Below are positions 52,784 through 61,038 of a stretch of DNA of 64,000 bases, in pieces; positions within the stretch are counted from its first letter, which is position 1, and every line of letters begins with the position of its first letter. The DNA comes from JBBDLF01 sp040879025 (GTDB taxonomy: Bacteria > Pseudomonadota > Gammaproteobacteria > Pseudomonadales > Pseudohongiellaceae). The stretch lies in contig JBBDLF010000032.1 of NCBI GenBank assembly GCA_040879025.1, positions 21,152 to 85,151 of the forward strand, written 5' to 3'. A model generated the notes under the pieces. That model did not search any database, was not told the DNA's origin, and saw nothing but the letters and a program-made list of their open reading frames with translations. The translations under genes and the position numbers were made by a program.

Positions 52784-53179
52784 ATGAGATCATTGGCACT
52801 CGTGCTGTTTCTAGCGGTTTCCTGCGGTGCCGTCTCCCAGACTCTCGCCCAGACCCTGTCTGAGGACCCCTCCGCTCTGGGAATCTGGGAAGGACAACTG
52901 GTTTTCGGCCGTACCGACATGACCGTGGAGTTTACGCTCGGAATGCAGAACGGCGCCTACACCGCCATCATCACCAGTACCGCGATGGGCATCTACGGTA
53001 TGCCGGCGGATTCTGTCACTATTGACAACGCCAAAATCGAAATGCGATTCCCCGCCATCGACCTGGTGTTCAACGGTGATTTCCGCGCCGACGAATCCGG
53101 CTCGGCGTATGTCCGCCTCGACGGCGACTGGTTCCAGGAAGCGGAAATGGTCCCGATCAGCCTCACACCGGCCGAGTGA
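52784..53179 (+). CDS. Small secreted beta-rich hypothetical protein
   Basis: 131 residues with a signal peptide (LALVLFLAVSCGAVSQTLAQ) and GAGG before the ATG. The mature part alternates hydrophobic and polar residues in strands (EGQLVFGRTDMTVEFTLGM, GAYTAIITSTAMGIYG, KIEMRFPAIDLVFNGDF), resembling a lipocalin-like or small beta-barrel fold. No catalytic motif and no family name recognised. It sits alone between an M28 peptidase (divergent) and a GGDEF/EAL gene (convergent). Confidence 0.75.
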   Translation: MRSLALVLFLAVSCGAVSQTLAQTLSEDPSALGIWEGQLVFGRTDMTVEFTLGMQNGAYTAIITSTAMGIYGMPADSVTIDNAKIEMRFPAIDLVFNGDFRADESGSAYVRLDGDWFQEAEMVPISLTPAE

Positions 53180-53180
53180 T

Positions 53181-53213
53181 GGGGGTCAGGCTGCGGCCCA
53201 GGACCTGACCCCC
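53181..53213. repeat. Hairpin GGGGGTCAGG...CCTGACCCCC between convergent genes
   Basis: GGGGGTCAGG (53181-53190) pairs perfectly with CCTGACCCCC (53204-53213); a third partial unit (GTCAGGCCCCC) follows at 53215-53225. No U tract is present. The sequence type resembles a REP-like palindrome of a second family and may also end transcripts. Confidence 0.6.
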
Positions 53214-53232
53214 AAGTCAGGCCCCCAATCAA

Positions 53233-55983
53233 TCACCCGCTCTCATCACGGATGCTGTCGACAGATTGGGGGGAATGCAAAAAATAGCCCTGAGCATAGT
53301 CGATACCCATTTCTCTGACTGACTGCAATATTGCGCTGTCCTCGACATACTCCGCGATAGTTTTCAGGCCGCGTATGTGCGCAATATCATTCATCGATGC
53401 CACCAGTGCGCGATCCATCGAACTGCTCGCCATGGACTTGATAAACGCCCCGTCTATCTTGACAAGATCCACAGGAAGCTGTTTCAGATACGCGAAAGAC
53501 GACAGCCCTGAGCCAAAATCGTCCAGTGCGAGTTGACATCCCTTCTCTCTGAGCTGGTCCATAAACGACCGCGCATTGGAGAGGCTACGTATCGCCGCTG
53601 TCTCGGTGATTTCAAAGCAGATTTTGCCGGGCGGTATACCGCTTTCATCAAGAAGGCGAATCAGTGAGGCGGCAAAAGTTTCATCACCCAGCGATTGCCC
53701 GGACAGATTCAGAAAAAAGACTTTATCAGATTCCAGCATCAGAGGATTACTGAACAACCAATGGCAAAACTTTCCAAATACCAGCTTGTCGATGTCCACC
53801 ATCAAGCCGTACCGTTCCGCCGCCGGGATAAACAGTCCTGGACTGACCAGAGTCCCGTCGCTGTTCTGCAAACGCAATAGCAACTCGTAACCCGTCACCA
53901 CATTCTCATCGCCGGAAATATCCATAATCTGCTGACCAAACAAAAGGAACCGATCATTTTCGAGTGCTTCATTAATCCGCGTTATCCACAAATTCTGGCG
54001 CTGTTCGAGTTCCTGATCATCTTCCGGTTTGTGAACATGAATTCGGTTTCGACCAGAGTTCTTCGCTACCATGCAGGCACTATCAGCCGCGGACAGCGCA
54101 CTGCCATCGCCGAATTCAGAGTGGCGGGAGAGATTCAGTACCCCCACACTGGCACCAAAAGTGAAATACATCCCCTGAGACTGAAATCGATATTCACTCA
54201 CTGACTCGCGGATGGTTTCCGCAATTTTCACAGCATCGACATCGTTACAAGCCACCAGTAATATGCCGAACTCATCGCCACCAATTCGGGCAACCATATC
54301 ATCACCGCGAACATGCCCCTTGATAATATCCGCAATCTCCACCAACACACTATCACCGGTCACATGGCCGCAATTGTCATTGACTAACTTGAACCGGTCC
54401 AAGTCGATGAAGAGCAAATGGTTTTCCTTGTCGGTCTGCCTGGATGCTGAGGTGATCAGGCCCAGCTTGCGTTCAAACTCGCGGCGATTGGGTAATCCGG
54501 TCAAGGTATCGTGCGATGCCTGATAGGCGAGGGTTTTCTGCAAATCCCGCGCTTCGGAAACATCACGGAACACCAAAACGACACCCCTGGTTTCTCCATC
54601 GGCATCACGTATCGGGCTGGCGATGCTCTCGATGGCAATTTCCTTGCCGTATTTGTCACGGAGATAATTGCTATCCGACTCGCTCAGCCCGCCGTCGCTT
54701 TTGATGCACTGCTGCACCAGGCTCAGGCTCAACTTGCCTTCGTGATCAGTCGGGCTGAACACCTGCTCGAGAGACTTGCCACGAGCCTCCGCGATACTCC
54801 AACGCGTCAGTTTTTCGGCTACCGGGTTCATGTATTCAACTTCACCCGCTGTACTTATTGTAATTACCGCATCGCCAATGGAGGCTAATGTGGTGACGGC
54901 CTTTTCCCTCTCGTGCTTCAGGGTGTTCTGCGTATCTTCCAGCGAGTCCAGCACACCGTTGAACGCAACGGTGAAATCCGTAAATTCGTCATTGCCACTG
55001 ACCAGCAAACGCTCTTCCAATGCCTCGTTTTTGACCAGTTTGATGACTGATTGGCTGATAACTTGCAGCCGCTTGAGTACATTTCTGTCAAAAAAGTACA
55101 ACAGGTACACAATGAGCAGCACAAACAGGGCAATCAACACGGTGCCGTTTATCCAGATACTGCGCCAGGCCTGGCGCAGGTTGATTCGTTGGGAAGTTGT
55201 CTTCACAACGAAGGCCACATCGCCCCGGTAGTCCGGGAATAATGTATACCCGTTCATCTCGGTGAAACTCACAGGATCGAGTACAAGCTCTTGACCCTGG
55301 TTCAACAAACGCTCAGCCAGTTCACTGTTCTCCGGGTTGGCGGAAAAGTCACCCCATGGAATAACATCCATGGACTGTCTCATCGTATCAGACAGAGTAG
55401 CCATATCACCGCTGTCAAATTCCGAACCCAGTACCAGCGATCCACCACTGACGGTCGCGTCGACGTTCTCAACCACCGGTTGGGCAATGATCAGGTGAAT
55501 CCGGCCGTCAAGCAGGGCAAATCCGGCAGCGAAACGGGAGGCACTCGCGTGCTGCCGCAAAGTGTCATCCTCGAACACTGCCCTGAGAAATGAATCGGAC
55601 TCTGAAAGTCTCAAATCACCGCGACCCTCTGGAGCCGTCCCCCTTGCACCAATGAGGTTCCCGTCCGTGGAGAAAAGAGCGGACTTGTCGATATTGAAAC
55701 TGCCCGCAATGACTTCGAGCGCACCGTCGAGAAAGGGTTGCGCGTCGTACGGCGCATGCATCAGGGCATACAGCATGCCCGCTTCGCCCCATTCCATGCC
55801 GATTTGCCTTAACTCGACAATTTCCTTCCGCAGGGCATTTTCCACCCGTTCCTGATCAAGCAATGATTGCCGGGACTCCAGATCATAATAAACCCGCAAT
55901 ATCAGAAATGACAGAAACACAAAAAGACAGAGAGTCAATGCCATGATGGCCAGAATGTGAACAAGCACCTTGCGTCGTAACAT
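53233..55983 (-). CDS. Membrane sensor with HAMP-PAS-GGDEF-EAL (c-di-GMP turnover)
   Basis: 916 residues. Helix 1 at about 10-30, a periplasmic sensor at 31-275 that resembles CHASE4 (MEWGEAGMLYALM region), helix 2 at about 278-297, HAMP-like 298-352, PAS about 360-480, GGDEF 480-650, EAL 665-905. The diguanylate cyclase site is intact (GGDEF at 568-572) with an RGDD inhibitory I-site at 559-562. The phosphodiesterase motif is ELL at 700-702 in place of EAL, but N759, E791, D821-D822, K842/843, E878 and Q898 are present, so it can also be active. It should tune c-di-GMP in response to a periplasmic signal. AGGTGA precedes the ATG. Confidence 0.93.
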   Translation of the reverse strand: MLRRKVLVHILAIMALTLCLFVFLSFLILRVYYDLESRQSLLDQERVENALRKEIVELRQIGMEWGEAGMLYALMHAPYDAQPFLDGALEVIAGSFNIDKSALFSTDGNLIGARGTAPEGRGDLRLSESDSFLRAVFEDDTLRQHASASRFAAGFALLDGRIHLIIAQPVVENVDATVSGGSLVLGSEFDSGDMATLSDTMRQSMDVIPWGDFSANPENSELAERLLNQGQELVLDPVSFTEMNGYTLFPDYRGDVAFVVKTTSQRINLRQAWRSIWINGTVLIALFVLLIVYLLYFFDRNVLKRLQVISQSVIKLVKNEALEERLLVSGNDEFTDFTVAFNGVLDSLEDTQNTLKHEREKAVTTLASIGDAVITISTAGEVEYMNPVAEKLTRWSIAEARGKSLEQVFSPTDHEGKLSLSLVQQCIKSDGGLSESDSNYLRDKYGKEIAIESIASPIRDADGETRGVVLVFRDVSEARDLQKTLAYQASHDTLTGLPNRREFERKLGLITSASRQTDKENHLLFIDLDRFKLVNDNCGHVTGDSVLVEIADIIKGHVRGDDMVARIGGDEFGILLVACNDVDAVKIAETIRESVSEYRFQSQGMYFTFGASVGVLNLSRHSEFGDGSALSAADSACMVAKNSGRNRIHVHKPEDDQELEQRQNLWITRINEALENDRFLLFGQQIMDISGDENVVTGYELLLRLQNSDGTLVSPGLFIPAAERYGLMVDIDKLVFGKFCHWLFSNPLMLESDKVFFLNLSGQSLGDETFAASLIRLLDESGIPPGKICFEITETAAIRSLSNARSFMDQLREKGCQLALDDFGSGLSSFAYLKQLPVDLVKIDGAFIKSMASSSMDRALVASMNDIAHIRGLKTIAEYVEDSAILQSVREMGIDYAQGYFLHSPQSVDSIRDESG

Positions 55984-56013
55984 CGCAGTTCACCTATTTT
56001 TATTATTATCTGC

Positions 56014-57348
56014 TCAATGCCTGAGAACGCGGGTTGTGACCATCCCGGCGGTGATGGATCCATTGACGTTCAAGGCGGTCCGCGCCATGTCTATCAACGG
56101 TTCGATGGAAATCAGCAGCGCAACCAGCGTAACAGGCATCCCCAAAGCCGGCAAGACCACCAGCGCCGCATAGGTCGCGCCGCCACCCACGCCGGCGATG
56201 CCAAAAGAACTAATGCCGACGATGCCGATCAGACTGACAATAAAACCCGGATCCAGTGGATTGATTCCCATCGTCGGCGCGACCATCACAGCCAGCATGG
56301 CCGGATAGATACCGGCACAGCCATTCTGCCCGATGGTGGCACCGAAAGACGCGGCCATATTGGCAACGGGAACAGGCACCTGCAGTTCATCGATCTGGGT
56401 TTTAATACTCAGCGGAATCGTGGCGGCCGAGCTGCGGGTGACGAAGGCGAAACTCAGCACGGGCCACACTTTGCGCGCATAGTCAGCCAAGTTGACACCT
56501 CCCGTTTTCAGTATGAGTGCATGAACAGCAAACATCACCGCGATGGCCACATACGAGGCAATGACAAAGTTAAGAAGCGACAGAATGTCGGCGGCGCTGG
56601 AACGCGCCACCACGGTAGTCATCAGGGCGAGAATGCCGTACGGAGTGAGCGCCATGATCATGCGCACCAGTTGCATAACCACCGCCTGCGCTGCATCGAC
56701 ACCATTTCGTATTGACTTGCCCGTTTCAGGATTGTCCCGCACCACAAACAGCGACGCGAGACCAAACAGAATGCCGAAAACAACTACGGCAATAATAGAG
56801 TTACTCCTGGCTCCTGTAAGATCGTAAAAGATATTGGTGGGGATAAAACTTACCAGCAGCTGCGGCAGGCTCAGATCGCTCACCTCGGCCAGTCGCGTCT
56901 CCAGCACCTGCAGGCGCTCCATTTCAACCGCGCCCGCGACGAGTCCATCGGCGCTGAGATCGAACGCCAACGTAACCCCGACACCTATCAGAGCCGCAAC
57001 CATGGTAGTACCCACCAGCAGACTGATAATCAAAACGCCAATGCGGCCCAGCGCCGCCGCATCATCCAGGCGCAGCACCGCGGCAATCATCGTAACAAGC
57101 ACCAGCGGTATCACCAGCATGCGCAACAGGCTCACGTAGGCGCCGCCCACCACGCTGATCCATTCCAGCACCAGATCGAGCCCTGCGGATTGGGAAGGGA
57201 AGACAAGCTGCAGCAAGGTGCCAAAAACCGCGCCACATAGCAGACCCACCAGCACGAGCTGGCCCAGCGTCAGGTTACGCCGTTGCAGTCGAAACAGGAA
57301 AAAACTGATCGCAAGAAACAAAGAGAGGGCGAGCACCGCAAGCAGCAA
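56014..57348 (-). CDS. Dicarboxylate/amino acid:cation symporter, TcyP-like
   Basis: 444 residues with about eight membrane helices and two hairpin loops. The start is a TTG at 57348, three bases after the upstream gene's TGA, with GGGGGA about 7 bases upstream inside that gene. LLRMLVIPLVLVTMIAAVLRL and the conserved VTRSSAATIPLSI, then ASFGATIGQNGCAGIYPAMLAVMVAP, place it in the DAACS family, on the branch of the L-cystine transporter TcyP. It couples uptake to sodium or protons. It is translationally linked to the secreted PHP-like gene. Confidence 0.88.
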   Translation of the reverse strand: MLLAVLALSLFLAISFFLFRLQRRNLTLGQLVLVGLLCGAVFGTLLQLVFPSQSAGLDLVLEWISVVGGAYVSLLRMLVIPLVLVTMIAAVLRLDDAAALGRIGVLIISLLVGTTMVAALIGVGVTLAFDLSADGLVAGAVEMERLQVLETRLAEVSDLSLPQLLVSFIPTNIFYDLTGARSNSIIAVVVFGILFGLASLFVVRDNPETGKSIRNGVDAAQAVVMQLVRMIMALTPYGILALMTTVVARSSAADILSLLNFVIASYVAIAVMFAVHALILKTGGVNLADYARKVWPVLSFAFVTRSSAATIPLSIKTQIDELQVPVPVANMAASFGATIGQNGCAGIYPAMLAVMVAPTMGINPLDPGFIVSLIGIVGISSFGIAGVGGGATYAALVVLPALGMPVTLVALLISIEPLIDMARTALNVNGSITAGMVTTRVLRH

Positions 57349-57351
57349 AAC

Positions 57352-59601
57352 TCAGTCCCCCAGGCGCACCGGCATGGTCATCGCGCCATTACCGGCAGAA
57401 TCCCATGCGGCGAAACGTACCCAAGCCTGTCCCTCGGCATTAAAGGGAATACTGAAACTGAAACTGTCGAAGGGTGGCAGGTCGGTCGCCGACACGATGA
57501 CTGACTCTGTGGTCTCGCCATCACCATGGATCACTTCGACAAACTCCATGGGGAAGGTCCACTCCACGTCAGCATGATAAATCGAGTTGGCGCCCGACCC
57601 TGTCACTTCATGAAACGGAATAAGCACTTCCCCCGAGCTGACAAAATAGTCGCCATTCTTCAATACATCGATAATTTCCGAATAATCCTGTCCCCGTGGC
57701 AGTGAATCCAGCCGCAGGTAACTGACCGGTCCGTTGGCGTAGATGTCGTCACCAGGCGCTTTGAAATACGTCTCAGTGATGGCCAGCAAATATTTTAGCT
57801 GCAGGTCGGTGTCGGCTATCCAGTTGTTCATATCATCCAGCAGCGGAATCACACGATAGTCAGACAGACGACGCTCGGAAAGATCCAGCCCCATTCCCCA
57901 TCGCCAGCCGGCACCGCGGTAACGGTCGTTCAGAAATTGCGGCGTGTCGCGCACAGCGTCCGGAAATCCCGTGGAGCCCTTGGTGCGCGGATGCGGTATG
58001 TAAATCAGCATGTCTTCCGCTTCCACCATCGCCATCACATCCTCGGCGCTGCCGATGTTGTACATTTTTCCGTACTCGGGATGTTGCGTCACCAGCGGCG
58101 TGCCGGGCGCCCTTTCGTCCACATAGTAAACCGGGTGTGAAAACAGAAGGTCCCAGTGCCCGCCCAGCAGATTGCTGTTTTCCATTTGCGGCAGCACCAT
58201 AAAGTCCGGGTCGGAGTGGCGCGCCGCCCCTTCAAAAAGCCAGTGCAGTTCTTCAAGCTGTGTTTCATCACGCGGCCGGTCAACCGGTCCGGCAATATCA
58301 ATTCCGGCTGAACGCAACACTTCAAAATCGACAAGACGCGAATCCATGCTGCCGGTGGCCATCAGGTCGCGCCCCACATCGGTGTGGTAATGGCTGCCCA
58401 GTACCTTGTATCCCGGTAACGGTTTATAGACATCACCATGGGTGAACGCAAGGACCCCGTCGAACGCGTCTTGCGCCACACCCGCTACCGGATAGAAATA
58501 ACCGGCCATACGCTGACGCGATCCCGGCGGGGCGCTGTACAGCGACCAGTTTGCCAGATACCGCTCCACCACTTCCTCTTCGCCCTGGCGGATACCAATG
58601 CTGAAGGCGTCTTCGCTGTCCTTTCGATACCAGTTGTTGCCGACATTGATTTCGACCTCCCTGGCCCAGAAGAATGTGTGCGGTGGGGTAAAAGCCGCCA
58701 GCGCGGCACTATTCAATTCAGCCACCACCACCCGGCTGGCGGCACGCAGCGCCACTTCTCCCTCATTAACCGGTCCCTGCAGTCGATAGGATTGATCACG
58801 CCCCGCGGTATCACGCCAGTGCACCGCGCTGGTGCTGTTCAGTTGCAGACCACTGATGCCGGCATCGTATTTATACGCAACCGACGGCAGCGTGGTGGCC
58901 GCGTTCACTTCAGTGCGAATCAGGTTGGTATCGGCGTAGACGGTGACGATCAGATCACCGTCGAATGAACCCAGCGTCACGCCGGGGTAACGCACTTCCA
59001 CCCGCGCCCCGTCGCTTCTTACGAAACAGGTATCCACCTCATAGGCGATTGTCGCGCGCCGTATTTCGTCGGCCTCTCTGGGCAATCCGGGTTGACCGGC
59101 GACACCCTCGGCGGGAGGTGGATTGCCACCGCTGACGTCCTGGCGCAAATCCAGTGGCGCGTCCCAGAACACATCCCATTTGTATCGATCCACCACTTCC
59201 TGGGTCAGTTCCACACCCAACTGGCGCAGCGGAGACAGTTGCTGGTTCGAAATACGCCGGAACCCTTCCGTCACCTGATATTCGATGGCGGCATCCCGCA
59301 ACGCATTGGTCCAACTGCCATCCGCACGCCTGATATCGAGTGAGGCGATGCGCGGCTCGCCGTCAACAACTGACATTTCCAGCAACAATTGCTGACGCGC
59401 GGCACCATTCCATAACAACGTGAGCGCGCCGGTGTTGTTGCCGACCTGAAAGTCGGCCGAGGCCCGGTAGTCATCCAGATTGCAGCTAATCGCGTCCTGC
59501 GCCGCCGCTGCCGAAGACAGTAACGGCAACAGCAGTGCAACCGCCGACCTCCGCCAGTTCAAGCGGCTCGGCCAACAATACCTGGACAAGGGAACGACCA
59601 T
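57352..59601 (-). CDS. Large secreted protein with PHP/amidohydrolase-like segment, function unknown
   Basis: 749 residues with a signal peptide (VALLLPLLSSAAAAQ). The N-terminal half is beta-rich. The middle has GSHYHTDVGRDLMATGSMDSR, whose His-Tyr-His and later His/Asp residues recall a PHP-type metal site, then MLIYIPHPRTKGSTGFPDAVRDTP and DYFVSSGEVLIPFHEV. The C-terminus (SFSIPFNAEGQAWVRFAAWD) is an Ig-like end. This layout resembles CehA/McbA-type secreted metallohydrolases, but I cannot assign a substrate. It lies 12 bases after the Tat-exported gene and directly before the symporter. Confidence 0.7.
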   Translation of the reverse strand: MVVPLSRYCWPSRLNWRRSAVALLLPLLSSAAAAQDAISCNLDDYRASADFQVGNNTGALTLLWNGAARQQLLLEMSVVDGEPRIASLDIRRADGSWTNALRDAAIEYQVTEGFRRISNQQLSPLRQLGVELTQEVVDRYKWDVFWDAPLDLRQDVSGGNPPPAEGVAGQPGLPREADEIRRATIAYEVDTCFVRSDGARVEVRYPGVTLGSFDGDLIVTVYADTNLIRTEVNAATTLPSVAYKYDAGISGLQLNSTSAVHWRDTAGRDQSYRLQGPVNEGEVALRAASRVVVAELNSAALAAFTPPHTFFWAREVEINVGNNWYRKDSEDAFSIGIRQGEEEVVERYLANWSLYSAPPGSRQRMAGYFYPVAGVAQDAFDGVLAFTHGDVYKPLPGYKVLGSHYHTDVGRDLMATGSMDSRLVDFEVLRSAGIDIAGPVDRPRDETQLEELHWLFEGAARHSDPDFMVLPQMENSNLLGGHWDLLFSHPVYYVDERAPGTPLVTQHPEYGKMYNIGSAEDVMAMVEAEDMLIYIPHPRTKGSTGFPDAVRDTPQFLNDRYRGAGWRWGMGLDLSERRLSDYRVIPLLDDMNNWIADTDLQLKYLLAITETYFKAPGDDIYANGPVSYLRLDSLPRGQDYSEIIDVLKNGDYFVSSGEVLIPFHEVTGSGANSIYHADVEWTFPMEFVEVIHGDGETTESVIVSATDLPPFDSFSFSIPFNAEGQAWVRFAAWDSAGNGAMTMPVRLGD

Positions 59602-59613
59602 GACAGATTCAGC

Positions 59614-60852
59614 CTACAGATCAGGAGCGTTGGAACGATCGTGGTGCGTCACCTGGCCGAGGCCACCGGCATCGCCCCAGTTGCCGGCCTTCCAGATACG
59701 AATGCCGACGCCGCGGGTTTCGGATATAAGGGTTCCGTCAGCGGTATAACGCCAGTAACCGTTAAGTACATGAGCCTTGTCGTGAGTGGCATGAATCACC
59801 AGCGGACGGTCGGGACGCAGACGGGTATAACTGTATTCACCCACGGCGCCGCCGGCAAGTGCGGAGAACTCGGCGAGCCGGGTATTGGTGGTTCCGGTGC
59901 CGGTCTGTTCGGTGACTTCCGAGACGTTGAGGCGACTTTCGACACCGCTCACCCGCCAGCCTGCCATCGGGTCATTGTCACGGGCATTCTGTGACCGGTC
60001 ACGCGGACCGTAACCAAACGAAACGCCGGCACGTTTTGTACCAACCGGTAATTCTGGCTCAAACGACCCTCGTCCGGTGCTCAGATCATTCAACAGCGCC
60101 TCGTCGTTGTATCCAAACGCGGCCAGATAACCCTGACCGCCGACGCGATCCGACATTTCCGCGTCCGGGTACTCGTTGCCCTCATACCCGCGTTCGTGCC
60201 ACAGCGTGGAGATCAACTGGATTGCCCACCGGCCGTCGTTGTTGGTCACTGAATAGATGCCGTCGCAGTCGAACAGTTTGTTGCCCTGGGCGTTATACCG
60301 CGTGTAAGTGAGAGAAAACACGCCGCCGACCGGACAGTACAAATGGACATCCACACTCTCGAGCAAATCGTAGGACCCCTCACCGATACGGCTGAGTCCA
60401 CGGCCGGTGCTGTTGAGCGTGGGCGGCGGATTGGACATGAAATCCTCCCGCGTTTCAAACACCAGCGGTTCAATGTCTTCGTAAATCGCAAACGGAAAGT
60501 GCAGCAGGTCCGCCACGCCGGCCAGGTCACGCTGGCTCATGGCGGTAAAGTAAGCCACCACCAGGCGCAGACCTTCGGGGATTGTCTCCGCAAAGGAAAC
60601 CGGAAACCGGGAATCGAGCTGTCCTCCAGGCCTCAGGTTGGTCGGCCGGGCGAAATCATATTCCCCGCCCTGGGCGAAAACCTTTCTTCCGATCGCTCCG
60701 TCGAGCGAGCCCAGGGTGCCAAAAGCGCCGAGCATGCCGGCGGCGCCGGCGGTGGCAAAAAACCGGCGGCGTCCAGGATTCGACGGCGCGGCTTCCCCGC
60801 GCGGGTATTTCTGTATGGATTGGTCCAGATCTTTCTTGTTGTCGTGTTGCAT
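59614..60852 (-). CDS. Tat-exported hypothetical protein with SnoaL/NTF2-like N-terminal part
   Basis: 412 residues. The leader GRRRFFATAGAAGMLGA carries the twin-arginine motif (Arg-Arg-Arg-Phe-Phe). Residues about 85-210 read like an NTF2-like cone (LRLVVAYFTAMSQRDLAGVADLLHFPFAIYED and RWAIQLISTLWHERGY). The C-terminal half (after YLAAFGYND) is beta-rich and unrecognised. Tat export suggests folding or cofactor loading before transport. It precedes the PHP-like gene by 12 bases on the same strand. AAGG lies upstream of the ATG. Confidence 0.72.
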   Translation of the reverse strand: MQHDNKKDLDQSIQKYPRGEAAPSNPGRRRFFATAGAAGMLGAFGTLGSLDGAIGRKVFAQGGEYDFARPTNLRPGGQLDSRFPVSFAETIPEGLRLVVAYFTAMSQRDLAGVADLLHFPFAIYEDIEPLVFETREDFMSNPPPTLNSTGRGLSRIGEGSYDLLESVDVHLYCPVGGVFSLTYTRYNAQGNKLFDCDGIYSVTNNDGRWAIQLISTLWHERGYEGNEYPDAEMSDRVGGQGYLAAFGYNDEALLNDLSTGRGSFEPELPVGTKRAGVSFGYGPRDRSQNARDNDPMAGWRVSGVESRLNVSEVTEQTGTGTTNTRLAEFSALAGGAVGEYSYTRLRPDRPLVIHATHDKAHVLNGYWRYTADGTLISETRGVGIRIWKAGNWGDAGGLGQVTHHDRSNAPDL

Positions 60853-61038
60853 CGAGTTTAACCTTGGTTTAATTCAATGGTTAAAGAGCCCCCGAATGAT
60901 GGCTCCCTGGTTTCATTCATCCGCCGCCATAAACACGGTGCCCATGCGCTTGGGATGCTGTCCGACAAACACGGCATGCGCACCTCCTTCTGATTATTGT
61001 GTGCGGCGTGGGGGATTCAGCTTAAATTAGCCTTGTAT

